A stretch of 64,000 bases of DNA from an uncultured Aquimarina sp. (GCA_947492105.1 CANLMN010000014.1:1-64000), one strand, 5' to 3'; shown: positions 28,428-36,505, counted from the first letter of the stretch. Numbers and translations are program-made. The notes: generated by a model not told the origin, from the sequence alone.

Positions 28428-29816
28428 ATGAGTCAGAATAGCATAGAGGCAGTAGAAGAGGTCACAAGTGGAGAATTTGAAAGAACTCCAGTACCAGGCT
28501 CAAGATTAAAAGGCTGGAAATCCTTTTTGGGAATGTATGCAGGGGAGCATGCAGCCGGTACTGAATTTATGATTGGTCCATTATTTTTAGCAGCAGGGGC
28601 CAGTTTAAAAGATTTAATACTAGGGTTATTAATAGGTAATATTCTAGCAATTCTAACTTGGAGATATTTAGTGGCTCCTATCGCTGTATCTAGTAAGCTA
28701 ACCTTGTATTACCAATTAGAAAAAATAGCTGGAAAGCATTTAGTGAAAATCTATAATGTTGTTAACGGTGTACTCTTTTGCTTTTTGGCAGGTGCCATGA
28801 TTACCGTTTCTGCAAGTGCCGTTGGAATTCCTTTTGGTGTGAGTTTTTCGGTTCCTGAAAGTATTTTTGGTCTAAGTAGTCCTGCTTTTTCGGCTATTGT
28901 TATTATGGTTGGTTTGGTGATGGCAATTGTAGCAGCAGCCGGATACAATACGGTATCTAAATTTGCAAATATTGCAGCGCCGTGGATGATTATCGTGTTT
29001 GCGGCATGTGGATTGGCTGCATTGTCTCAAATGGGAGTTGACTCATGGGATAGCCTTATAAGCGAATGGGATAAAGGTGTCAGTGTTGTACAAGCCGCAA
29101 AGGGTAAAGTAGACTTTGGCTTTTGGAAAATTGTGATTTTTTCATGGTTATGTAACGCCGCTATGCATTTTGGAATGGCCGATTTAACTATTATGCGTTT
29201 TGCCAAAGATAGCCGTGCAGGATGGGGACCATCTATAGGAATGTTTTTGGGACATTACATGGCATGGATATGTGCTTCTTTTATGTTGGCAGCACAAATT
29301 AAATTGACAGGAGATATTTCTGCGAACCCAGGAGCTTTAGCGTGGAGTGCCGTAGGTTGGACAGGGATTATATGTGTAATCGTTGCCGGTTGGACAACAG
29401 CTAATCCTACAATTTACCGAGCAGGTCTTGCTTTTCAAAGTTTATTCTCTCCCAAAGCAAAAGCCTATTCAGGCGTAATTTTGGCTGGTGCAATAGCTAC
29501 TATAGCGGGTGTTTTTCCGGCCTTGTCGAGTAAGTTACTTGATTTTGTAGGTCTTTATGGAACTATTTTAGGCCCTATGGGAGGTGTTATTTTTGTAAAT
29601 CATTACCTTGCAAAAAAGATGAGCTTTACACAAGATTATGCAGACGAAAAAGGATCTAGTTTCAATATAGCCGTTTTGTTAGCTTGGGTTATTCCTGTAG
29701 CTTTAGGTATGTACTTTATTTTTGCAAAAGGTGTATTCCCAGCTTACGCAGTAATACCTTGTTGGATTGCTTCTAGTGTATTATACGTACTTATTATGAA
29801 ACTTCAAAAATCTTAA
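28428..29816 (+). CDS. NCS1-like (purine/cytosine permease family) transporter
   Basis: This 462-aa membrane protein has about 12 hydrophobic helices and a soluble N-terminal tail of about 40 residues. The sequence resembles the nucleobase:cation symporter-1 family: FLGMYAGEHAAGTEFMIGPLFLAAGASLKDL at the start of the membrane part, paired helices with GNILAILTWRYL, VAAAGYNTVSKFANIAAPWMI, and WTTANPTIYRAGLAFQSL. It follows lldD by 113 bases and ends the rhamnose cluster, apart from a 55-aa protein. Rhamnose importers usually belong to other families (RhaT, MFS, ABC), so an NCS1-like protein here suggests either an atypical rhamnose or lactate transporter or an unrelated cargo. Family call is fairly firm; substrate unknown. 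Confidence 0.75.
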   Translation: MSQNSIEAVEEVTSGEFERTPVPGSRLKGWKSFLGMYAGEHAAGTEFMIGPLFLAAGASLKDLILGLLIGNILAILTWRYLVAPIAVSSKLTLYYQLEKIAGKHLVKIYNVVNGVLFCFLAGAMITVSASAVGIPFGVSFSVPESIFGLSSPAFSAIVIMVGLVMAIVAAAGYNTVSKFANIAAPWMIIVFAACGLAALSQMGVDSWDSLISEWDKGVSVVQAAKGKVDFGFWKIVIFSWLCNAAMHFGMADLTIMRFAKDSRAGWGPSIGMFLGHYMAWICASFMLAAQIKLTGDISANPGALAWSAVGWTGIICVIVAGWTTANPTIYRAGLAFQSLFSPKAKAYSGVILAGAIATIAGVFPALSSKLLDFVGLYGTILGPMGGVIFVNHYLAKKMSFTQDYADEKGSSFNIAVLLAWVIPVALGMYFIFAKGVFPAYAVIPCWIASSVLYVLIMKLQKS

Positions 29817-29819
29817 ATT

Positions 29820-29987
29820 ATGAAAATACTAAAATTAATTAGTGGTCTATCAATAATCGTTTTAATATTGTTGGTGAGTATACTTTCATTTTTAGGTATT
29901 GTAGAAGTATCTAATATGAAAATGAGTATGTTAATTGGTACCATATTATGGTTCGCTAGTACTCCTTTTTGGTTAAAAGAAGATTAA
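29820..29987 (+). CDS. Small membrane protein, 55 aa, next to the permease
   Basis: ATG at 29820 lies 3 bases after the permease stop and opens a 55-codon frame ending at TAA 29985-29987. The protein starts MKILKLISGLSIIVLILLVS and has two hydrophobic helices (about residues 6-28 and 34-50), joined by IVEVSNMKM and ending in WLKED. The near-zero gap to the permease indicates translational coupling, so it may be an accessory subunit or stabilising peptide of that transporter. I recognise no family. The small size makes it easy to miss in annotation. Confidence 0.6.
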   Translation: MKILKLISGLSIIVLILLVSILSFLGIVEVSNMKMSMLIGTILWFASTPFWLKED

Positions 29988-30243
29988 CATGTAAAAATAA
30001 AATTTGTAGTGATTTATAGGATATGATAATGTCTTAACTACTGAGATATTTTAATAATATAATTTTGTCTAGTTCAAAAATAGGATCATCGAGGTAAAAT
30101 GGAATTTATGCTGGTTGTTGATGTTTTATGAAGTTTAGAGATTAATGTCATTTTATATCATTATACAAATTCAAAGTATTTTTTTGTACTCTTTTATGAG
30201 TTGAATTATCAACTTTTTAGGCCTTGTATAGGTCCAATCATTC

Positions 30244-30280
30244 AAAAGAGGTTATCCATGAAAGGATAGCCTCTTTTTTT
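30244..30280 (+). terminator. Terminator of the rhamnose catabolic operon
   Basis: AAAAGAGGTTATCC (30244-30257) pairs with GGATAGCCTCTTTT (30264-30277) with a 6-nt loop, followed by a T run on the plus strand. The stem contains one G-T/A-type mismatch region. It lies about 260 bases after the last small gene. The gap from 29988 holds nothing else recognisable. Confidence 0.8.
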
Positions 30281-30330
30281 TGTGCATGCCCAGTAAAAGG
30301 GCATCTCTAATATTGCACTTTTATATCAAC

Positions 30331-30800
30331 CTGTGTTCGATTATTAAAACAAACAAATTTGATTTGTATTTTGCGTTGGAAATTTGATTTGAGGTTTTTT
30401 AGGCAGAAAACTATAGGCAATAAGTCCAGAGACCATATTGCTAAGGAAATTACCGAAACTTCTGTGTCTAGAATGTTCAACTTGGCAAATATTTTTCAAC
30501 GCATCATTTACAGTTTCAATTACGGATTTTTTTCTCAAAAGGATTTTGTATGATAAAGTCATTAAGGGGTTCTTCATATTGTTTTTCATGTTGGTAATTA
30601 GCTGGATTCGATCAATAAACAGCATTTTTACTAAGTCTTTTCCGATATAGTCTTTATCGGCAAAAAGTTTTCCAAATATTTTATCTAGGCAGCGTTTTTG
30701 TTTTAGAGGTGTTCTATCATCATCACTAGCTTGTGTGATGGTAAAAGTTAGTATTTCGCCCTTATCGTTGATCACAATAGGTAATTTAAAACCGTAGAAC
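30331..30800 (-). pseudogene. IS982-family transposase remnant, copy 1
   Basis: A minus-strand frame (143 codons from ATG 30775, open up to about 30797) encodes the C-terminal part of an IS982-type transposase: FYGFKLPIVINDKGEI, LFADKDYIGKDL with a likely catalytic Asp, and HSRHRSFGNFLSNMVSGLIAYSF at the end. The N-terminal half is missing, and homology stops abruptly near 30800. The low-coordinate end ACCTGTGTTCGATTATT is probably the element's terminal repeat. The sequence is about 90% or more identical by eye to 33172-33596 in the same orientation. It marks the left border of the small island. Confidence 0.8.
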
Positions 30801-30920
30801 AGGCAAAGGGATCATAGAATTATTGAAGAAATTCTTTTCGCAATTAAAGATTTAAGTTATATTTATTTTTGAATATTCATTAGGTTCTTTTGTAATCATT
30901 AATTTTTTAATATCAAAAAA

Positions 30921-31667
30921 ATGAAAAAAACTACATTATTTGGTGTTGCACTAAGTATATTTATTGCAATGCTAATACCATCATGCGAGGCAGAAAAAAG
31001 CGCAATTTACTTAGAAGACTCTGCTCCTGATCCTAAACAAGAATCAATTATTGAAGAGGGAGTTACTTATTATAAGGCGAATTCAACTACTCCGGTTGAT
31101 AGAAATAAAGAGTTAGAACACTTAATTATGAATGCCTATCACACTATTTTTGATGATACAAAAAAGGAAGTCTATTTGCTAAAAAATGAAATGGAAGAAA
31201 AAGCATTCTTTGCTTCTCATACTGATTTTCTTAATGAAGATATCGAAGAAAATTATGCTAAAAGTAAACCACCTCATAAGAATGTTACTAAAGCTAGAAA
31301 TATTATTAAAAAGAGTCATTTTATAAGAGTTTTTTCTAAAATAGAAGTGAGCAATGGAAAAGAACTTCACCACCATGGAAAGGCGATTAAAGATTACGGA
31401 AAAGCACGAAGTTGGGACGCGGTTACGATACCGAAAAAAGGTAGTGGTAAAGAATCCCGGGTAAGAAATGAAATTCCAAATCATTACACTCAGTATAAAA
31501 ATGATGAAATTTTGGCAGCAAACTTTTCTCCAAAGGATAAAACTATTTGTTTCTATTCTAAAAAGAATTATAAGGGAAAAAAGTTTTCTATTAAAGTGAA
31601 AAAAAAGAATGTAGCTACCGTACATAATAGAATTAAGTTCAATCCTTTATCTCATAAAAATATTTAA
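30921..31667 (+). CDS. Lipoprotein with crystallin-like C-terminal segment, island gene
   Basis: This 248-aa protein has a lipoprotein signal peptide (MKKTTLFGVALSIFIAMLIPSC, lipobox IPSC). The middle is hydrophilic and lysine-rich with a short His cluster (ELHHHGK). The last 40 residues contain ICFYSKKNYKGKKFSIKVKK, which resembles one Greek-key strand pair of a beta/gamma-crystallin motif (Y/F-x-x-x-x-[FY]-x-G). I do not recognise the protein as a whole. It lies between two IS982 remnants and is followed after 11 bases by the exported Cys/Ala-rich protein gene, so the two are probably co-transcribed and acquired together. Confidence 0.7.
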   Translation: MKKTTLFGVALSIFIAMLIPSCEAEKSAIYLEDSAPDPKQESIIEEGVTYYKANSTTPVDRNKELEHLIMNAYHTIFDDTKKEVYLLKNEMEEKAFFASHTDFLNEDIEENYAKSKPPHKNVTKARNIIKKSHFIRVFSKIEVSNGKELHHHGKAIKDYGKARSWDAVTIPKKGSGKESRVRNEIPNHYTQYKNDEILAANFSPKDKTICFYSKKNYKGKKFSIKVKKKNVATVHNRIKFNPLSHKNI

Positions 31668-31678
31668 TTTAAGGTATT

Positions 31679-32392
31679 ATGAAATTTATAATAAAAATAC
31701 TTACTGTTCTAATTTTAAATTTAATTCTGGCTCCGAACTTGTTTGCAACGGATAATGAATGTAGGTTTGAAGAGTTAGCAAATAAAGTAATTCATGATAA
31801 AGATGCCAAGTCTCTTATCAAGAACAAATTTGGATATACCATTCTTATAATGGCAGAAATGGCTGGTTCAAATGAAGACGAATCGCGCAAAAAATTTGAA
31901 AAGTTCAATTCTTCAACTGTTGATGAACAGAGGAAAATGTTGAGTAAAGAAAATCTTACTTTGTTTAATCAAATGAGATCAGAAATAACTCAATCAAGCA
32001 GAAATTTAATAGGTAAATATCCAGAAATATCAAATTTATCAGATCAAGAGGTGATTGAGTTTCAATCAAGTGTTGAAAATGCATTAATGTCAAGTAATTT
32101 TTTTAAATGTTTTGCTTCAGAAGCAGGAAAATTTGCATTATGCTGTGGTATTAAAGCGGCTGCAAGAGCGGCATTTGGAGTCTGTGTTCGTTTAGCTGTT
32201 GGAGCTGAAGCTGCTGCTGATATTGCAGCGCTTGCTGCTGCAATTCCAGAAGTAATGGCAGAATTTGAACCAGAAATAGCAGCTACAGGTCCTATTTGTA
32301 GATGGATCGTGGAAAATAAATTTTGGGTTTCTGGTCTTTCTGGATGTGTTACAAAATTTTTAGACGGAATTGTAGAATGTGCTGGGCTATAA
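31679..32392 (+). CDS. Exported Cys- and Ala-rich protein of unknown function, island gene
   Basis: This 237-aa protein has a signal peptide (MKFIIKILTVLILNLILAPNLFA). The N-terminal half of the mature part is helical and charged (about residues 25-130). The last 100 residues are rich in Ala, Gly and Cys, with KCFASEAGKFALCCGIKAAA, VCVRLAVGAEAAADIAALAA, and later single Cys in PICRW, SGCVT and VECAGL. The mature protein has eight Cys. A Cys-rich, small-residue-rich C-terminus after a helical pro-region recalls halocin C8-type or other cleaved secreted peptides, but that is only a resemblance. It is 11 bases after the lipoprotein gene inside the IS-flanked island. Function unknown. Confidence 0.65.
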   Translation: MKFIIKILTVLILNLILAPNLFATDNECRFEELANKVIHDKDAKSLIKNKFGYTILIMAEMAGSNEDESRKKFEKFNSSTVDEQRKMLSKENLTLFNQMRSEITQSSRNLIGKYPEISNLSDQEVIEFQSSVENALMSSNFFKCFASEAGKFALCCGIKAAARAAFGVCVRLAVGAEAAADIAALAAAIPEVMAEFEPEIAATGPICRWIVENKFWVSGLSGCVTKFLDGIVECAGL

Positions 32393-32552
32393 TAAGAATA
32401 AGTAGAATGGTTTTTATTAATGCTACTATTATTACTATGTATATTTAATTTTTTTTGAAAATAAGAAAAGCTATATATGTTATTTACTGGCAATAAAAAA
32501 ATAATCAGATTAACTGATTATTAAGCAACGCAACTGTGAAAATTACCCTATA

Positions 32553-32598
32553 GCATAAACGCCGAATAAACCTAATTAGATTTATTCGGCGTTTATGC
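32553..32598. terminator. Perfect 18-bp inverted repeat, possible terminator
   Basis: GCATAAACGCCGAATAAA (32553-32570) and its exact complement (32581-32598) flank a 10-base loop. It lies 160 bases after the Cys-rich protein gene and 75 bases before the IS3 orfA start. There is no T run immediately after the stem, so it may be a terminator of weak type or an inverted repeat linked to the IS elements. Confidence 0.5.
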
Positions 32599-32672
32599 CT
32601 TTATGGACTATCTAGTGGAATGGAATACCTAGTTTAGTTGTGACGGTTTTATAAAGCTTTTGTCTTTAGAAA

Positions 32673-32957
32673 ATGGGAAGAAGACAATTTGATTTAGAAT
32701 TCAAGCATACTATTGTTGAGTTACTACTATCAGGAAAAACACTAAAGGAGATTTGTTTAGATTATTCACTGGGTGAGAGTATGGTAAGTAGATGGTGCCG
32801 TGAATATAGCACAGCTAGTGGTTCTTTAAAGAGTAAAGAGGCTATTACAGAAGAACAATTAGAATTAACGACATTGCGAAAAGAATTACGAGAAGTTAAA
32901 ATGGAGCGAGATATCTTAAAAAAGGCAGTAAGCACCTTTTCCAAGAGCGACAAGTAA
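32673..32957 (+). CDS. IS3-family transposase OrfA
   Basis: This 94-aa protein has an N-terminal helix-turn-helix of the transposase_8 type (MGRRQFDLEFKHTIVELLLSG, then KEICLDYSLGESMVSRWCREY) and a C-terminal leucine-zipper coiled coil (ITEEQLELTTLRKELREVKMERDILKKA), the usual OrfA layout. Near its end, A-AAA-AAG at 32918-32924 is a classic slippery heptamer. Shifting by -1 leads into the OrfB frame. OrfB is broken, so the element is no longer autonomous. OrfA itself looks intact. Confidence 0.88.
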   Translation: MGRRQFDLEFKHTIVELLLSGKTLKEICLDYSLGESMVSRWCREYSTASGSLKSKEAITEEQLELTTLRKELREVKMERDILKKAVSTFSKSDK

Positions 32958-33171
32958 GATACCAGTTTATAGTTGATCACAAAGAACAGTATCCAGTCGA
33001 GAAGTTGTGTATGTATATGAGGGTTAGTAAAAACGCCTATTAATATTGGTTAAAGGTTTCCCCAAAGAAACGGCAGAAGTTATCCTTGCTTTATTTGAGA
33101 CAGCGCATAAAAGCCCTGTTTATTAAAAGTAATGAAGTATATGAAAGTGTATGAATTCAAAAATCATTAGA
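32925..33171 (+). pseudogene. IS3-family OrfB remnant, interrupted
   Basis: In the -1 frame after orfA the sequence reads VRYQFIVDHKEQYPVEKLCM, then YMRVSKNAY, stop, YWLKVSPKKRQK, and ends with KALFIKSNEVYESV, stop, IQKSL. This matches the start of an IS3 OrfB (HTH_21 region; normally YGSRRI before QKSL), but with in-frame stops at two places. The integrase core with the DDE residues is absent: the sequence runs directly into the second IS982 remnant at about 33172. Confidence 0.75.
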
Positions 33172-33600
33172 AACCTGAGTTCGATTATTAAAACAAACAA
33201 ATTTGATTTGTATTTTGCGTTGGAAATTTGACTTAAGGTTTTTTAGGCAGAAAACTATAGGCAATAAGTCCAGCGATCATATTGCTAAGGAAATTACCGA
33301 AACTTCTGTGTCTAGAATGGTCAACTTGGCAAATATTTTTCAACGCTTCATTTACTATTTCGATTACAGATCTTTTTCTCAAAAAGATTTTGTCTGATAA
33401 AGTCATTAAGGAGTTCTTTATATTGCTTCTGATATTGGTAATCAGCTGGATTACATCAATAAACAGCATTTTTGCTAAGTCTTTTCCGATATAGTCTTTA
33501 TTGGCAAAAAGTTTTCCAAATATTTTATCTATGCAGCGTTTTTGTTTTAGAGTTCTATCATCATCACTAGCTTGTGTGTGATGGTAAAAGTTAAACTTTT
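33172..33600 (-). pseudogene. IS982-family transposase remnant, copy 2
   Basis: A minus-strand frame (78 codons, 33233-33469) encodes MLFIDVIQLITNIRSN through HSRHRSFGNFLSNMIAGLIAYSF, the C-terminal end of an IS982 transposase. It extends upstream with frameshifts: relative to copy 1, two bases are inserted near 33577 and three are missing near 33562. The terminal sequence ACCTGAGTTCGATTATT matches copy 1. The 5' part of the element is lost. It interrupts or abuts the IS3 OrfB remnant and lies just downstream of aroE. Confidence 0.8.
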
Positions 33601-33639
33601 GGTCAAAGAAGCATACTCAAAATCATTTTATAACTTGGT

Positions 33640-34386
33640 TTAGAAAGCATCTTTTGCTTTCCAAATTTCCCAAGATTTTTCGGCTTGTAGAATAAGCATT
33701 TGTAATCCATTACAAGTCGTACTTCCTCTTTCGACTCCTTTTTTTAGAAAAAGCGTTTCTGCTGGGTTGTAAATAAGGTCGTATAGAATATGGTTTTCTG
33801 TAAGATACTCATAAGGAATGTCCGGACATTGATCCACATTTGGATGGGTTCCCAGAGGGGAGCAATTAATAATAAGATGATGTGATGCTAATAGTTCTTT
33901 ATTCAGGTCGCCATACGCAATTCTATTCTGATCGGTATCCGGTGTTCTTGAAACAAAGGTGTATGCAATATTCAAAGTTTTGAGTGCATAAGCTACAGCT
34001 TTAGAAGCACCACCTGTTCCCAGAATTAATGCTTTTTTTGTGCTGGGTTTTAGTAATGGTTCTAAGGAGTTTTTGAACCCAAAATAATCGCTGTTATATC
34101 CAATTAATTTGCCATTTTCCTGTAGTTTAATCACATTTACTGCACCAATGTTTTTGGCACTAGCATCAAGGGTGTCCATGAATGGGATTACATCTAATTT
34201 ATAAGGGATTGTTACATTGAGACCCTTTAGGTTTTTCTCTTTTAGAACCTCAGAAAATTCTGCTATCGAAGGGATGTCAAAATTCTCATAAATGGCATTG
34301 AGTGATTCTGCGTTAAACTTTTCAGTAAAATGCCCTTTTGAAAAAGAATAGCTAATGTTTTTTCCTAATAATCCGTAACGATCCAT
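33640..34386 (-). CDS. aroE: Shikimate dehydrogenase
   Basis: This 248-aa cytoplasmic enzyme of the shikimate pathway reduces 3-dehydroshikimate to shikimate with NADPH. The N-terminal substrate domain has the family start YGLLGKNISYSFSKGHFTEKF (Ser residues that bind shikimate) and LKGLNVTIPYKLDVIPFMD with the catalytic Lys. The nucleotide-binding motif ALILGTGGASKAVAYAL lies near residue 125, and the C-terminus contains NGLQMLILQAEKSWEIW. The length is slightly short but normal for flavobacteria. It is encoded 45 bases after the second DUF368 gene and probably belongs to the same leftward operon. The IS982 remnant starts right after it. Confidence 0.93.
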   Translation of the reverse strand: MDRYGLLGKNISYSFSKGHFTEKFNAESLNAIYENFDIPSIAEFSEVLKEKNLKGLNVTIPYKLDVIPFMDTLDASAKNIGAVNVIKLQENGKLIGYNSDYFGFKNSLEPLLKPSTKKALILGTGGASKAVAYALKTLNIAYTFVSRTPDTDQNRIAYGDLNKELLASHHLIINCSPLGTHPNVDQCPDIPYEYLTENHILYDLIYNPAETLFLKKGVERGSTTCNGLQMLILQAEKSWEIWKAKDAF

Positions 34387-34431
34387 TGTGTATATTTTGA
34401 GTGTTTTTTAGTGAAATACTGTTGGTTGTGT

Positions 34432-35463
34432 TTAATCTTTGATAGATTTTCTTCTTTGTTTTCCGTACAATTCTAAGCCCAGAACGATCCCAATGCCAAA
34501 TAGTATGTAGAAAATTGCAAAATAGGTTTCTTGCTGTGTCATATCAGGAAAAAATCGATTATAGTTGTCTAAGATTTGATTTCCATGAGCATCTAGTATT
34601 ATATTGCCAATACTATCCGTTTTGAATACTTTGTTTTTCCAAGGCCATACAACTCCTAATGAACCTGTGATAAACCCAATTATTAGGGCAAAGGTTGCGC
34701 TTTTGAAATGTTTTAAAACATAACCCAAAATATGAGATAAGGTGACTAGGCCAACAACGGATCCGAGACTAAAAACAATCAGTACTTTGAGTAGACGCAT
34801 GGTCTCAGTATTTGCAACAAAGGAAAAATTACCTTGGAGCGTCATCGTAATAACATCAAACAATGAATTGACGGAGTCTACAAGTAGTAGGACATAGTTA
34901 CCTAATAAAATCAGGATAAAAGAGCCAGATAATCCAGGTAATGTCATGCCAGAAACACCAATAATACCACAGAAAAAAACAAACCATAGATTGTCGTTTT
35001 CTCTAGCCGGTTCTAAAATACTTATCAAGATACCTATAAATGTACCTAGGATGATGAAACCAATATTTTTTTTGCTCCAATCGGTAAAATCTTTGATAAT
35101 ATAATAAATAGAACCAATGATCATTCCAAAGAAACAGGACCAAACATAGAGTTCGTAGTGTACTATAAGGTAATCTAAAAGTTTGGAGACGCTGAAATAG
35201 CTGATAACCATTCCTAAAGTTAATAGCCCCAAAAAGCGCCCATTGATATAATGAAAAAAGCTGTTGAATTTAAAGCGAAGTAGTAGTTGCAGTGATTTTG
35301 CGTTAAAACGTTGCAAAGAACTAATGAACTCTTCATAAAAACCAGCAACAAAAGCTACAACACCCCCAGAGACTCCGGGAACTTTATTCGCAGCACCCAT
35401 AGCAAGACCTTTGATAATCAGTAATAAACGGTCGGTAAAGGATCTGGTGTTGCTGCTAGACAT
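34432..35463 (-). CDS. DUF368 (PopT-type) membrane protein, second paralogue
   Basis: This 343-aa polytopic membrane protein carries the DUF368 signature GLAMGAANKVPGVSGGVVAFVAGFYEEF near residue 15 and a related internal copy GVSGMTLPGLSGSFILILLG near residue 170, an inverted-repeat-like fold. DUF368 proteins (PopT) were shown to recycle undecaprenyl phosphate across the inner membrane in other bacteria. It is 5 bases after a paralogue (306 aa) in the same orientation. It contains a longer insert near residues 275-300 (KTDSIGNIILDAHGNQILDN). The start is preceded by the paralogue's stop, so translational coupling is likely. Confidence 0.85.
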   Translation of the reverse strand: MSSSNTRSFTDRLLLIIKGLAMGAANKVPGVSGGVVAFVAGFYEEFISSLQRFNAKSLQLLLRFKFNSFFHYINGRFLGLLTLGMVISYFSVSKLLDYLIVHYELYVWSCFFGMIIGSIYYIIKDFTDWSKKNIGFIILGTFIGILISILEPARENDNLWFVFFCGIIGVSGMTLPGLSGSFILILLGNYVLLLVDSVNSLFDVITMTLQGNFSFVANTETMRLLKVLIVFSLGSVVGLVTLSHILGYVLKHFKSATFALIIGFITGSLGVVWPWKNKVFKTDSIGNIILDAHGNQILDNYNRFFPDMTQQETYFAIFYILFGIGIVLGLELYGKQRRKSIKD

Positions 35464-35468
35464 TTTAT

Positions 35469-36389
35469 TTAGGCTTTTTTGAGATTGGCAAGTTTTTCAA
35501 GGCTAATAATCACCAAAAAGCCAACAATCATTAACCCTACAGCAAATACTAGTTGGCTATCACCCTCATAGCTACTAGGAAGAATTGATTGTTCTTTTAG
35601 AATAAAAACTTTGTCTTCGATTATTTTCGAGTCCAAAACTTTTTTCCAAGGCCAAATTTTGTTTAGTGATCCCAAGACAAAACCTGTGAGTCCTGCAAGA
35701 GTAATATTTTCATGATTTTTGAAAAGCCATTTGAGTACGCGAGAGAAACTAAGAAGACCAGTTACGGCACCTAGACCGACTAAAATTATGGTTTTGATAT
35801 CAAAATGGTGAACCGCATCCAGAATGGTTTTGTATGATCCTAATAGTACTAAGATAAATGCTCCTGATATACCGGGTAGAATCATGGCGCAAACTGCTAC
35901 AGCTCCTGATAAAAATAAAAACCAAAGACTATTACCCGAATTCAAAGGTGGTAAAATAGTAATGTAATATGCAAGTCCTGCGGCAATAAGTATTGTTAGG
36001 ACACTTACAGGATTCCATTTTTTGATTTGTTTTCCAATAAACAAAACACTTGCTAATACTAAGCCAAAGAAGAACGCCCAAACTAATATGGGATGATTCT
36101 CTAGGAGATAGCGGGTTAATTTCATGAGACTAAAAATGCTAATTGCTATTCCGGCAAGTAGGGCTACCAAGAAATTTCCATTTAATTGTTCCCAAGCTTT
36201 GGCAATACCCTGCTTTTTCCAAGTGGTAAGCAATGAAAAGTTGAGATCACTGATAGAAGTGATCAATTCTTCATAAATTCCTGAAATAAAAGCAATTGTT
36301 CCTCCAGAAACTCCAGGAACTACGTCTGCAGCTCCCATTGCAAGCCCTTTAAGGGTAATGATTAGATAATCTTTTAGTGTTCTATGCAT
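35469..36389 (-). CDS. DUF368 (PopT-type) membrane protein, first paralogue
   Basis: This 306-aa polytopic membrane protein has the DUF368 signature GLAMGAADVVPGVSGGTIAF near residue 14 and the internal copy AVCAMILPGISGAFILVLLG near residue 165. Related proteins transport undecaprenyl phosphate from the outer to the inner leaflet of the cytoplasmic membrane. It is followed after 5 bases by a second, longer paralogue and then aroE. The two copies share the signature but differ in their C-terminal loops, so they may have partly different roles. The family is firm; the transported lipid is known from homologues only. Confidence 0.87.
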   Translation of the reverse strand: MHRTLKDYLIITLKGLAMGAADVVPGVSGGTIAFISGIYEELITSISDLNFSLLTTWKKQGIAKAWEQLNGNFLVALLAGIAISIFSLMKLTRYLLENHPILVWAFFFGLVLASVLFIGKQIKKWNPVSVLTILIAAGLAYYITILPPLNSGNSLWFLFLSGAVAVCAMILPGISGAFILVLLGSYKTILDAVHHFDIKTIILVGLGAVTGLLSFSRVLKWLFKNHENITLAGLTGFVLGSLNKIWPWKKVLDSKIIEDKVFILKEQSILPSSYEGDSQLVFAVGLMIVGFLVIISLEKLANLKKA

Positions 36390-36505
36390 TTGCGTTTATG
36401 CTATTTGGTCTAGTCATTAAAAACACAAAAATATAGAATTATGAAGCATTTAACATGACAAATATCAGAAACTTCCCAAAGACGTGTGTTCGTTTATGCG
36501 CAAGC

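Noticed and set aside
30331-33600. Functional composite transposon with IS982 ends
   Set aside because: Both IS982 copies lack the 5' half of the transposase, so they cannot move the segment themselves now; the arrangement is only a relic.
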